NCBI RefSeq assembly: GCF_004522235.1
Contig: NZ_SDLT01000007.1
Location: 238,333-300,657 of the forward strand
From: Amycolatopsis nivea
GTDB taxonomy: Bacteria > Actinomycetota > Actinomycetes > Mycobacteriales > Pseudonocardiaceae
DNA length: 62,325 nucleotides
Reading direction: 5' to 3'
Below are positions 1 to 8,067 of this stretch, in pieces. The notes beneath the pieces were generated by a model that had not been told where the DNA came from, searched no databases, and saw only the letters and a program-made list of their open reading frames with translations. Made by a program: the position numbers and the translations under genes. Numbering within the stretch: the stretch's first letter is position 1; each line of letters starts with the position of its first letter.

Positions 1-155
1 GACCGCTGGTCTCGCGTCTCGGCCCAGGTGGCGCTCCGGCAGCCTATTCGCCCGGTCAGGCAAGGCACAATTCATTGAGGATTGCCTTTCTTAACCGAAT
101 TCCTGCAATCCGGGAAAATGTCGCGCGGAAACAATTTCCGTGATTCACTGAAGCC

Positions 156-878
156 GTGACCGAAACGATGGGCGACGCGGTGCACGCGCACGAACCGCAC
201 GAGGACCTCGGCGGCAAGCTGAACTGGCTGCGTGCCGGGGTTCTCGGCGCGAACGACGGGATCGTGTCCGTCGCGGGCATCGTCGTCGGCGTCGCGGGAG
301 CCACCACCGACAGCACCACGATCCTCACCGCCGGAATTGCCGGGCTCGTCGCGGGCGCGTTTTCCATGGCCGGCGGGGAATACGTGAGCGTGAGCACCCA
401 ACGCGACACCGAACGCGCGCTGCTGCGGCTCGAGAAGCACGAACTGAAAACGATGCCGGAGGCCGAGGAACGCGAACTCGCGCAGATCTACGAGGACAAG
501 GGCCTCTCGCCGGAGCTGGCGAAGCAGGTCGCGCGCGAGCTGACCGACAAGGATCCGCTGCAGGCGCACGCGGAGGCCGAACTCGGCATCGACCCGGACA
601 ACCTCACCAGCCCGTGGCAGGCGGCGTGGGCGTCGCTGCTGGCGTTCTCCGTCGGCGCGCTGCTGCCGTTGCTGGCGATCGCCTGGACGTCGGTCAGCGT
701 CCGCGTCTGGGCGTGCGCGCTGGCGGTGGTCGTCGGCCTCACGCTCACCGGGTTCGTGAGCGCGAGGCTCGGCAACGCGCAGGCGGGGCGCGCGATCGTC
801 CGAAACGTCGGCGTCGGCGCCCTCACCATGCTCGTCACTTACTTCGTCGGAGTGCTTTTCGGCACCACCGTGGGTTAG
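156..878 (+). CDS. VIT1/CCC1-family metal transporter
   Basis: Predicted membrane transporter of the VIT1/CCC1 family, which moves Fe2+ or Mn2+ out of the cytosol. The 240-residue protein begins with the family's N-terminal WLRAGVLGANDGIVSVAG block (about residues 24-41) and a small-residue helix (45-75) carrying the GGEYVSVSTQ segment. A charged cytoplasmic insert with many Glu residues (85-145), the usual metal-binding region, is followed by three hydrophobic helices (150-238). The GTG start is the first one giving the full family N-terminus. Inverted AAGGCA/TGCCTT elements at 62-67 and 83-88 might be an operator, but they do not match the IdeR/DtxR consensus I know. The gene converges on the peptide transporter downstream. 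Confidence 0.9.
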   Translation: MTETMGDAVHAHEPHEDLGGKLNWLRAGVLGANDGIVSVAGIVVGVAGATTDSTTILTAGIAGLVAGAFSMAGGEYVSVSTQRDTERALLRLEKHELKTMPEAEERELAQIYEDKGLSPELAKQVARELTDKDPLQAHAEAELGIDPDNLTSPWQAAWASLLAFSVGALLPLLAIAWTSVSVRVWACALAVVVGLTLTGFVSARLGNAQAGRAIVRNVGVGALTMLVTYFVGVLFGTTVG

Positions 879-891
879 TGCCCGGACCCCG

Positions 892-929
892 CCCCGCCAC
901 CACCCTCAACGGAGCGGCTGCGCCGCGCT
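892..929 (+). repeat. 38-bp hairpin repeat, copy 1
   Basis: First copy of a 38-bp element that recurs at 33175-33212 with 35 of 38 bases identical. It contains a perfect stem GCGGC-TGC-GCCGC; two of the three differences between copies fall on opposite sides of this stem and keep it paired. Here it fills the gap between two convergent genes and could act as a transcription terminator. Confidence 0.75.
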
Positions 930-2385
930 AGTGCACACCCTTCATCAACTTGCGGATGAAGGGGATCAGCGCGAGCAACACCACGCCGACCACGATCGCG
1001 ACGCCGCCGATGATGCTGAAGTACGGCACCTCGTCGTGCGGGTCGTAGGACTGCGCGAGCTTGCCCGACATCGCCGTGCCCAGCGAAACCGACAGGAAGT
1101 TCAGCGCCACCATCTGCGTCCGGAACGCCTCCGGCGCGAGCTTCGTCGACAGCGAAAGCCCGACCGGCGACAGCATCAGCTCGGCGATCGTGAACACCAG
1201 CAGGATGCCGGCCAGCGCGAGCAGCGGGCTGCCGTTCTGCCCGGTGTGCGCCATCGGCAGGAACAGCAGGAACGCCACGCCCATGAGCACCGTGCCGAGC
1301 ACGAACTTCATCGGCGTCGACGGCTGCTTCGGGCCGAGCTTCGTCCAGACCGCCGCGATGATCGGGGCGAACACGATGATGAACACCGGGTTGATCGAGT
1401 TGACCCAGGACACCGGCATCGTCCAGCCGAACAGGTCGCGGTCGAGCCGCTGGTCGCTGTAGACCGAGACGACCGTCGACTGCTGCTGGTACAGCGAGAA
1501 GAACGCGGCGCTCGCGATGTACATCGGGATGAACGACAGCACCCGGCTGCGCTCGTCCGAGGTGATCTTCTTGCTGGACAGGATCGCGACGAAGTAGACC
1601 ACCGAGATCGCGACGACCACGTAGACCACGACGTCGGCGAGGTTGTCCGGGGTGACCACGCCGGACATGATCAGCGCGACGACCGCGGCGACGATCACCA
1701 CGGCCACGCCGATCACGAGCACGCGCTGCGAGGACGGCAGCGGGTTCGGCACCTCGGACGCCTTCGCGCCGAGGTTCTTCCGCCCGATCGTGTACTGGAT
1801 CAGCCCGAGCGCCATGCCGATCGCGGCGAGCCCGAAGCCGAGGTGGAAGCCGCCGTTCTGCTGGGCGAGCCCGGTCAGCAGCGGGCCGATGAACCCGCCG
1901 ATGTTGACGCCCATGTAGAAGATCGTGAATCCGGCGTCGCGCCGCTCGTCGCCCTCGGCGTACAGCGTGCCGACCACCGAGGTCGCGTTGCCCTTGAGCC
2001 CGCCGGACCCGAGCGCGACGCACGCGAGACCGACGCCGACGCCGGTCAGGCCGGGCAGCACGGCCAGCGCGATGTGCCCGATCATCACCACGATGGCGCT
2101 GTAGAACAGCGTGCGTTCGGAGCCGAGCAGCCGGTCGGCGATCCACGCGCCGACGACCGTGGCTAGGTAGACCGTGCCGCCGTACGCGCCGACGATGCCG
2201 AGCGCGGCGCTCTGGTCGATCCCGAGGCCGCCCTTGTCGGCCTGGTAGTAGAGGTAGATGGCGAGGATGCCCTGCATCCCGTAGAAGGAGAAGCGCTCCC
2301 ACATCTCCACGCCGAAGAGGTTCGCCAACCCCCTCGGGTGCCCGAAAAATCTGGTGTCGGCCTGGGCGTCGATAGGGGTGCTCAC
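928..2385 (-). CDS. POT-family proton/oligopeptide symporter
   Basis: Proton-dependent peptide transporter (POT/PTR2, DtpT-like) of about 485 residues with some 14 hydrophobic segments. Near the N-terminus is the family block FGVEMWERFSFYGMQGIL, containing the proton-coupling ExxER-like motif, and NIGGFIGPLLTG is present near residue 140. I chose the GTG at 2385 because GGGACGAGG lies 6-7 bases upstream. An in-frame ATG at 2433 (16 residues longer) has no comparable ribosome binding site. Function is clear at family level; whether it prefers di- or tripeptides cannot be read from sequence. Confidence 0.88.
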   Translation of the reverse strand: MSTPIDAQADTRFFGHPRGLANLFGVEMWERFSFYGMQGILAIYLYYQADKGGLGIDQSAALGIVGAYGGTVYLATVVGAWIADRLLGSERTLFYSAIVVMIGHIALAVLPGLTGVGVGLACVALGSGGLKGNATSVVGTLYAEGDERRDAGFTIFYMGVNIGGFIGPLLTGLAQQNGGFHLGFGLAAIGMALGLIQYTIGRKNLGAKASEVPNPLPSSQRVLVIGVAVVIVAAVVALIMSGVVTPDNLADVVVYVVVAISVVYFVAILSSKKITSDERSRVLSFIPMYIASAAFFSLYQQQSTVVSVYSDQRLDRDLFGWTMPVSWVNSINPVFIIVFAPIIAAVWTKLGPKQPSTPMKFVLGTVLMGVAFLLFLPMAHTGQNGSPLLALAGILLVFTIAELMLSPVGLSLSTKLAPEAFRTQMVALNFLSVSLGTAMSGKLAQSYDPHDEVPYFSIIGGVAIVVGVVLLALIPFIRKLMKGVH

Positions 2386-2579
2386 TACTGCCTCGTCCCT
2401 GTATTCAACATCGTTGTCGTTCTCTCCTGGCATGCTAGAAGGCGAACAGGTGAACGAAAAACCGGCGTCAGTATGGACTAGACAACTTGGCCGCGGCGAC
2501 GGGCTGACCTGCGTTTGCGTACGGCTCGGCCAGATGCGAGCGTCATCGGGCAGTCCTGGGTTGCCGTTCGTCACAACGG

Positions 2580-2660
2580 GCGGTAGTCGGCGACTGCGGA
2601 CGGTAAACTGGAGATCGGTGTGCCGGGAAGTCTGGTCGGCGGGAGAGCCGCCGTCCCCAC
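2580..2660 (+). promoter_or_regulatory. nhaA leader, candidate cation riboswitch
   Basis: The untranslated region before nhaA can fold two exclusive ways. GCCG (2622-2625) can pair with CGGC (2637-2640), or the latter can join CGGCGG-GAGAG-CCGCCG (2637-2653), a hairpin ending eight bases before the AAGGAG ribosome binding site at 2661. A TAAACT box at 2604-2609 could be the -10 element. Known nhaA-linked RNAs sense Li+ or Na+; whether this belongs to one of those classes is a guess that needs a covariance search. The block CCGGGAAG resembles part of the cobalamin riboswitch, but the rest of that fold is absent. Confidence 0.5.
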
Positions 2661-2672
2661 AAGGAGTTTTTC

Positions 2673-3857
2673 GTGACCCCAGCCCGCGCCGTCGCCGAAT
2701 TCGCCCGTTTCCTCCGCACGGAAACCACTGGCGGGCTGATCCTGCTCGCCGCCACCGCGGTCGCCCTGGTCTGGGCCAACTCGCCGCTCGCGCCCGCTTA
2801 CGAGGCATTGCGCGACTTCCGGCTCGGCCCGGAGTTCCTGCACCTCAACCTCACCCTCGGCGACTGGGCGAAGGACGGCCTGCTCGCGCTGTTCTTCTTC
2901 GTCGCGGGGCTTGAGCTCAAACGAGAACTGGTGGTCGGCGAGCTGTCGCGGTGGCGGCAGGCGGTGCTGCCGGTGATCGCCGCGGTCGGCGGGATGGTCG
3001 TGCCCGCGGTGCTCGCGCTCTCGATCGCCTGGGGCACGCCCGGCGTCGACCGGGCGTGGGCGATCCCGGTGGCCACGGACATCGCGTTCGCGCTCGGCGT
3101 GCTCGCGCTGACCGCCTCGAACCTGCCGAGCAGCGCGCGGGTCTTCCTGCTTTCCCTTGCCGTGGTGGACGACCTCGGCGCGATTCTCGTCATCGCGATC
3201 CTCTTCACCAGCAGTTTCAACCTGATCGCGGCGGCGGTGGCGGTGGTCGCGCTCGGGCTTTACGCCTTCCTGCAGCACAAGCGCGTCCGGACGCCGTGGC
3301 TGTACGTGCCGATCGCGCTGATCACCTGGGTCGCGGTGCATTCGGCGGGCATCCACGCGACGATCGCCGGCGTCGCGCTCGGGCTGCTCACTCGCGTCCG
3401 CGAGGACGAGGGCGAGGAGGAAGCACCCGCGGTCCGGCTCGAGCACCGCTTGCAGCCGTGGTCAGCGGCGGTCGCGGTGCCGGTGTTCGCCTTGTTCGCC
3501 GCGGGGATTTCGGTGAACGGCGACGCGCTGTCGACGGTTTTCACCACCGCGTTGCCGCTGGCTGTCCTCATCGGACTGGTCGTCGGGAAGTTCGTCGGCA
3601 TCTTCGGGGCGAGCCTGCTGGCGGTGAAGCTGCACGTCGCGGAAAAGCCCAGCGGGATGAGCTGGCGAGACGTGGCCGCGCTGTCCGTTCTCGGCGGCGT
3701 CGGGTTCACCGTCAGCCTGCTGATCGCCGAACTCGCCCTGCCTGAGGACATGGCCGAAGTGGCCAAGGCGGCCGTCTTGATCGCCTCCGCGATCGCCTCG
3801 CTGACCGCCGCCGTGCTGCTCCTGCGGCGCAGCCGGGTACACGCGAAGGCGGGTTGA
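2673..3857 (+). CDS. nhaA: Na+/H+ antiporter NhaA
   Basis: Inner-membrane sodium/proton antiporter controlling cytoplasmic pH and Na+. The 394-residue protein is the usual family size and has about 12 membrane segments. Family-specific residues are present: ATDIAFALG (Asp136, matching E. coli Asp133) and VVDDLGAI with the Asp166-Asp167 pair that matches the ion-binding Asp163-Asp164. The GTG start follows AAGGAG by six bases. The gene has a structured leader, so translational control is likely. It is followed within 60 bp by the holin-like gene on the same strand. Confidence 0.96.
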   Translation: MTPARAVAEFARFLRTETTGGLILLAATAVALVWANSPLAPAYEALRDFRLGPEFLHLNLTLGDWAKDGLLALFFFVAGLELKRELVVGELSRWRQAVLPVIAAVGGMVVPAVLALSIAWGTPGVDRAWAIPVATDIAFALGVLALTASNLPSSARVFLLSLAVVDDLGAILVIAILFTSSFNLIAAAVAVVALGLYAFLQHKRVRTPWLYVPIALITWVAVHSAGIHATIAGVALGLLTRVREDEGEEEAPAVRLEHRLQPWSAAVAVPVFALFAAGISVNGDALSTVFTTALPLAVLIGLVVGKFVGIFGASLLAVKLHVAEKPSGMSWRDVAALSVLGGVGFTVSLLIAELALPEDMAEVAKAAVLIASAIASLTAAVLLLRRSRVHAKAG

Positions 3858-3916
3858 TCCCGACACTCCCGCCGGTCCGTCGCGCCTCGCGTACGGCCAC
3901 GTGGCACGATGACCCA

Positions 3917-4414
3917 GTGAGCAGCCCCAAACACGAGCGCACCAGCCCCGACGGCGTGGGGGCCGTGCCGTACCTGCCCCTGTCCAGCGACGAGGAAGCC
4001 GCGGCGAGCGAGCAGTCCATCGGCAAGCTCGTCGGCGACGCCACCCAGCACCTGTCGACGCTGGTCCGCGCCGAAATCGAGCTGGCGAAAGCCGAGCTGG
4101 CGCAGGAAGCGAAGAAGGCGCTCAAGGGGACGGTCTTCTTCCTGATCGCCCTCACCGTCTTTCTGTACAGCACCTTCTTCCTGTTCCTGCTGATCGCCGA
4201 GGGTCTGTCGGACTGGTGGGGCATCCGCTGGCCCGCGTTCGCGACGGTGTTCGGCCTGATGCTGATCACCGTGGGCGCGACCGCGTTCCTCGGCTGGCGC
4301 AAGGTGAAGAAGCTGCGCGCGCCGGAACGCACGATCAGCAGCGTCAAGGAGACGGCCGAGGCGTTCAAGCGCAAGCCGGTCGAAGACGACGACCTGCCCT
4401 CGACGCAGGGCTGA
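3917..4414 (+). CDS. Holin-X-like membrane protein
   Basis: Small actinobacterial membrane protein of the phage-holin-superfamily III type (Holin-X family, Rv3669-like); the name reflects a fold family, not a proven lysis function. The 165 residues comprise an acidic N-terminus, an amphipathic Ala/Glu/Lys-rich helix (about 35-70), two hydrophobic helices (about 72-95 and 105-128) and a charged C-terminal tail. I placed the start at GTG 3917; the reading frame is open back to a TTG inside the nhaA stop. It sits directly before the epoxide-hydrolase-like gene, as in mycobacteria. Confidence 0.8.
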   Translation: MSSPKHERTSPDGVGAVPYLPLSSDEEAAASEQSIGKLVGDATQHLSTLVRAEIELAKAELAQEAKKALKGTVFFLIALTVFLYSTFFLFLLIAEGLSDWWGIRWPAFATVFGLMLITVGATAFLGWRKVKKLRAPERTISSVKETAEAFKRKPVEDDDLPSTQG

Positions 4415-4431
4415 CGCCAGCCCGCGCGCCG

Positions 4432-5352
4432 GTGGTGGAGCTGACGCCGGACCCGTCGAGCGTGCGGGTCGACGGGCCGTGGACGCATCGCGACGTCTCG
4501 GCCAACGGCATCCGCCTGCACGTAGCCGAATGCGGCGAGGGCCCGTTAGTGCTGCTCCTGCACGGGTTCGCGGGTTTCTGGTGGACCTGGCGACACCAGC
4601 TGCCCGCGCTGGCCGACGCCGGTTTCCGCGCGGTAGCGGTAGATCTGCGCGGCTACGGCGACTCGGACAAACCCCCGCGCGGCTATGACGCGTGGACCCT
4701 GGCAGGCGACGTAGGCGGCCTGATCAAGACCCTGGGCGCCCGCCGGGCACACCTGGTAGGCCACGCCTGGGGCGGCATGCTCGCCTGGACAGTCGCGGCA
4801 CTGCACCCCCGCCTGGTGTCCTCGGTGACCGCCATCGGCGCCGCACACCCGCTAGCGTTCAAGTCGGCGGTGAAGCGCACGAGCAGCCAGATCCGCGCCG
4901 CAGGCCACCTTTTCCGCTTCCAGGTACCGATGGCCCCGGAAAAATGGCTGGTCCGCGACAACGCGGCGGCAGTGGAAGAACTGTTCGGCAAATGGTCCGG
5001 CGAGACCTGGCGCTCCTCCTCGGACTTCACCGAGACCCTGCCGCCGTTCCGCCAAGCCATGCTGGTCCCAGGCGTCGCCCACTCCGCACTGGAGTACTAC
5101 CGCTGGGCCTTCCGCGCCCAGTTCCGAGGCGAAGGCAGACGCTTCACCGACGCAGTCAACGCCCGCATCACCGCCCCCGTACTGCAGTTGCACGGCGCGG
5201 ACGACACCTGCATCCTCCCGGAAACCGCACTGGCGTCAGTCCACTGGGCAGGCCCGCACAGCGAACCAAAACTCTGGCCAGGCATCGGCCACTTCCCCCA
5301 GCTAGAAGACCCAGACCGAGTAACAAAGTCCGTTGTGGACTTCATCCGCTAA
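4432..5352 (+). CDS. Alpha/beta hydrolase, EphE-like, nucleophile missing
   Basis: Alpha/beta-hydrolase-fold protein of the epoxide hydrolase branch, about 306 residues. The oxyanion segment HGFAGFWWTW, the VDLRGYGDSDKPPRGYD loop, an acidic residue in HGADDTC and the catalytic His in GIGHFPQLEDP are all present. The nucleophile elbow reads GHAWGG: residue 112, Asp in epoxide hydrolases (GHDWGG) and Ser in esterases, is Ala (GCC at 4765-4767). The protein may be a non-catalytic member or use another chemistry. The start is GTG 4432 or 4435; the first 17 bases beyond the previous stop have only a weak GCAGGG. Codon use shifts towards A- and T-ending codons from about 4640 onward. Confidence 0.85.
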   Translation: MVELTPDPSSVRVDGPWTHRDVSANGIRLHVAECGEGPLVLLLHGFAGFWWTWRHQLPALADAGFRAVAVDLRGYGDSDKPPRGYDAWTLAGDVGGLIKTLGARRAHLVGHAWGGMLAWTVAALHPRLVSSVTAIGAAHPLAFKSAVKRTSSQIRAAGHLFRFQVPMAPEKWLVRDNAAAVEELFGKWSGETWRSSSDFTETLPPFRQAMLVPGVAHSALEYYRWAFRAQFRGEGRRFTDAVNARITAPVLQLHGADDTCILPETALASVHWAGPHSEPKLWPGIGHFPQLEDPDRVTKSVVDFIR

Positions 5353-5410
5353 CGACAACAACAACCCGCAACAAACCCACCCAACAAGCGAAGCACCCAG
5401 CCCCTCCCCC

Positions 5411-5516
5411 GCACCCCGATACGAAGCTCCCCTGCGGTCTGGGGGTGCTTGTCAAGGCATCTTTCCCGCCTTGACAAGCACCCCCAGACCGTCAGCACAA
5501 TCAAGCTTCGGGGTGC
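5411..5516. repeat. Long composite inverted repeat, bidirectional terminator
   Basis: Two nested inverted repeats between convergent genes. The inner arms (5436-5458 and 5468-5490) are 23 bp, perfectly complementary, around a 9-base loop, and extend by one further pair at 5435/5491. The outer arms (GCACCCCGA...AAGCT at 5411-5428 and AGCTTCGGGGTGC at 5504-5516) match apart from a 4-base bulge. The arms are far longer than an ordinary terminator stem, so a small mobile palindrome is possible. Confidence 0.8.
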
Positions 5517-5559
5517 CCCACGCAACCAGCGCCCGATGTCGCCGCCAGGCGACGAGAAC

Positions 5560-6744
5560 TCAACTAGCGCAAGCCCCAGTCCCCACCCGAGCAGTCTGCG
5601 ACGAAGCAGCATCAACCTCACTGCGCACCTGATCCGCGGTCAACGTAAACCCGGTATCCGGATCCTCCACCGCAGCCCCAAACACCACCCCGATGACATC
5701 CCCGTCAGGAGTAATCATCGGCCCCCCGGAATTCCCGCTCCGCACGGTCCCCCGCACAGTAAACACATCCCGCTGCACAGTACGAGAGTCATAAATATCC
5801 GGCCCCCGCAAATTAATCCGCCCCCGAACCCGAGCCGGAGTAGCCGTATAGGGCCCATCCAACGGATACCCCAACACCACCGCATTATCCCCAGCCCGAG
5901 CAGTCTGCGGCGCGAACGGCAACACCGGCGCCTTCAACCCAGGCACCGCCAACACCGCAATATCAACCTCCGGATTGAAGTAAACAACCCGAGCCCGATA
6001 ATCCCCCGAAGTCGACTCAATCCCGACCTCGTCAGTCCCCGCCACCACATGCGCATTGGTCATAACCCGCTGCGGCGCAACCACAAACCCACTGCCCTCA
6101 AGCGCCCGAGAACAAGAAGGCGCGTTCCCCCGAATCTTCACCACACTGGGATGCACCCGCTTAGCCACAGCGGACACATTGAGCGAAGTATCCGGCGGCG
6201 GCGTATCCGCCGAAGGCGCCTTCTCAAACGGCGACAACGCAGACGGAAACCCAGACGCGTCAAGCAACTTCCGCAGATCACTGGGAAGCCCCTGCGCCTC
6301 AGCAGGCATCAGGTCGTTGACCTCACCCAGCACGACCGACGAGTTGATCGACTTAGCCAACCCGGGAATCGCCGACACCGTAGTCAACGGATTAGCGACC
6401 AGCCAAGCGACCACGAACACCGCGGCCGCCTGCAAGATCGCACCGAGCGTCTTGTCGATGCCGGAAAGCTTGTCCGGATTGATCTTCTGCCGCAGCTTCC
6501 GCCCGACCCACACGCCGAGCGTCTCGCCGAGCACGATCAGGAACACGACCACCGCGAACGCGAAAGCCACCTTGGCGACCGGACTGTCGAAAAGGCTGAT
6601 CACGAACGGCGCCAGCTTCACCCCGGCCACCGCGCCCAGCGCGACGCCCACGAGCGCGGGCAGCGCGACGATCACGCCCTGGAACGCACCGGAAACCGCG
6701 GCCATGACCGCGAGCAGCAGGACGACGACATCGACCCAGTTCAC
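5560..6744 (-). CDS. marP: Membrane serine protease MarP
   Basis: Periplasm-facing serine protease of the MarP family, which in mycobacteria protects against acid and oxidative stress. Of 394 residues, the first 120 form a CvpA-like domain with four hydrophobic helices; the rest is a trypsin-like domain. The triad is visible: His232 in MTNAHVV, Asp261 in NPEVDIAVL and Ser339 in RSGNSGGP. Cys211 and Cys392 could form the disulfide known for the family. It starts 7 bp after the NUDIX gene ends, so the nth-tlpA-NUDIX-marP genes probably form one transcript. The protease-coding half uses A- and T-ending codons more than the membrane half. Confidence 0.93.
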   Translation of the reverse strand: MNWVDVVVLLLAVMAAVSGAFQGVIVALPALVGVALGAVAGVKLAPFVISLFDSPVAKVAFAFAVVVFLIVLGETLGVWVGRKLRQKINPDKLSGIDKTLGAILQAAAVFVVAWLVANPLTTVSAIPGLAKSINSSVVLGEVNDLMPAEAQGLPSDLRKLLDASGFPSALSPFEKAPSADTPPPDTSLNVSAVAKRVHPSVVKIRGNAPSCSRALEGSGFVVAPQRVMTNAHVVAGTDEVGIESTSGDYRARVVYFNPEVDIAVLAVPGLKAPVLPFAPQTARAGDNAVVLGYPLDGPYTATPARVRGRINLRGPDIYDSRTVQRDVFTVRGTVRSGNSGGPMITPDGDVIGVVFGAAVEDPDTGFTLTADQVRSEVDAASSQTARVGTGACAS

Positions 6745-6751
6745 CGCGCCG

Positions 6752-7468
6752 TCACTCCTCGATAGAACCGTCCCGGGCCGCCGACCGGCCCTGATGTTCG
6801 GCCCACGCTACGTCAAGCTCGCGCACATCGCCGGTGTCCCACTCCCGTTCCCAGCCGCCGAGCGAGAGCAGCACGGACAGCAGACCGGCGGTGAAACCCC
6901 AGACGAACAGGCCGTCGACGGTGAACGCCGGACCTCGCCACGACGCGTCGCCGCGGCGCACGGTGAACCGGTTGGCCGGGTCGGCGAGGTCGGCCAGCGA
7001 CACCCGCGCGACCGCCGCCGTCTCGGCCGGATCGACCGCGCGCACCGGCGACGGGGTGTGCCAATGCGCCAGCACCGGCGTCACCGCGAACCTCGACACC
7101 GGCACGAACAGCTCTGGCAGCACCGCGACCGGCAGGATCCCCGACGGGTCGACGCCGGTCTCCTCCTCGGCCTCGCGCAGCGCCGTGCCGACCGGGCCGT
7201 CGTCGCCGTCCTCCGCGCCGCCGCCGGGGAACGAAACCTGCCCGGCGTGCGAGCCGAGCGTGTCCGCCCGCCGCTGCAACAGGACGTCCGGACCGTCTCC
7301 GCCGGGCCGTTCGCCGAAGAGAATGAGCACCGCGGCGGCGCGGGTGAGCAGGTCTTCCGGCGGGCTGAACCGGGTGAACGTGCGGCTGTCGACCTCGCCG
7401 GACACCTTCACCAGCGGCCGCAGCCATTCCGGCACGGCTTCGGGTTCGACGAGCGGTCCGGTGGTCAT
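6752..7468 (-). CDS. NUDIX hydrolase, CoA pyrophosphatase type
   Basis: NUDIX-fold hydrolase resembling coenzyme A diphosphatases (Rv3672c-like), 238 residues. The UPF0035/CoA signature is seen in LQRRADTLGSHAGQVSFPGG, followed by a NUDIX box ending in REAEEETGVD. The first Glu of the canonical G-x5-E box is replaced by Asp (GDDGP). The ATG overlaps the stop of the thioredoxin gene (ATGA), indicating translational coupling. The substrate is inferred from the family only. Confidence 0.88.
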   Translation of the reverse strand: MTTGPLVEPEAVPEWLRPLVKVSGEVDSRTFTRFSPPEDLLTRAAAVLILFGERPGGDGPDVLLQRRADTLGSHAGQVSFPGGGAEDGDDGPVGTALREAEEETGVDPSGILPVAVLPELFVPVSRFAVTPVLAHWHTPSPVRAVDPAETAAVARVSLADLADPANRFTVRRGDASWRGPAFTVDGLFVWGFTAGLLSVLLSLGGWEREWDTGDVRELDVAWAEHQGRSAARDGSIEE

Positions 7469-8067
7469 GAGTAGTCCTTCACAGCAGCGCGCACCTGGTC
7501 AGTGTTGTCGAACACCCGCGGGTTCGCGATGAACCGGACCTGGCCGTCCGCGGTGACCAGGTACGACGCGGGCAGCGACGAGGGCACCTTGAGCGCGGTG
7601 CGGATGGGACCGGTCTGGCCGTCGCCGTCGTAGAGCGACGGCAGGTGCACGCCGAGTCGCTGGAACAGGCCGAGCCCGTCCGAAGCCGGGCTCGCGACCT
7701 GCACGCCGACCACGCGCACCGCACCCGGCTCGGCGGCGTACCGCTGCAGCACCGGCAGTTCGGTGCGGCACGGCTGGCACCACGACGCCCACACGTTGAC
7801 CAGCACCGGACCGCCGCCGAGGACCTTGCCGACGTCCACCCTGGACCCGTCGCCGAGGCAGTCCGCCTCGATCCCGGACAGCTGGCCGACCGCCTTCGCC
7901 GCGGCGGGCGGACAAGCCTGGAGCTTCGCCGCCGCGCGCGCCGCGGTGAGGTCGCCGGACGCGGGCGGCGCGGCCGTCGAATCGCCGCCGCGCAGCGTCA
8001 GGACGGCGACCAACGCGGCCACCGCCAGCACCGCGACCCCGAGCGCCCATTTGGTGACTGCAGTCAC
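7465..8067 (-). CDS. TlpA-like membrane-anchored thioredoxin
   Basis: Thioredoxin-fold protein (Rv3673c-like), about 200 residues, anchored by one N-terminal helix (about residues 6-26) and facing outside the membrane. The redox motif is WCQPC, in [20 protein letters not shown]. Two further cysteines (QAC and ADC, about residues 53 and 72) precede the thioredoxin core. The GTG start at 8067 shares GTGA with the end of nth, so translation is coupled. It probably reduces or isomerises exported proteins, perhaps including the neighbouring MarP, though that partner is inferred from position. Confidence 0.9.
   Translation of the reverse strand: MTAVTKWALGVAVLAVAALVAVLTLRGGDSTAAPPASGDLTAARAAAKLQACPPAAAKAVGQLSGIEADCLGDGSRVDVGKVLGGGPVLVNVWASWCQPCRTELPVLQRYAAEPGAVRVVGVQVASPASDGLGLFQRLGVHLPSLYDGDGQTGPIRTALKVPSSLPASYLVTADGQVRFIANPRVFDNTDQVRAAVKDYS

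Noticed and set aside
875..2302. Long minus-strand frame over the peptide transporter
   Set aside because: Arg/Ala/Gly-rich shadow; the transporter frame has all family motifs.
2620..2640. Cobalamin riboswitch before nhaA
   Set aside because: CCGGGAAG is reminiscent, but the rest of the B12 box and its domains are absent and nhaA is not a B12-linked gene.
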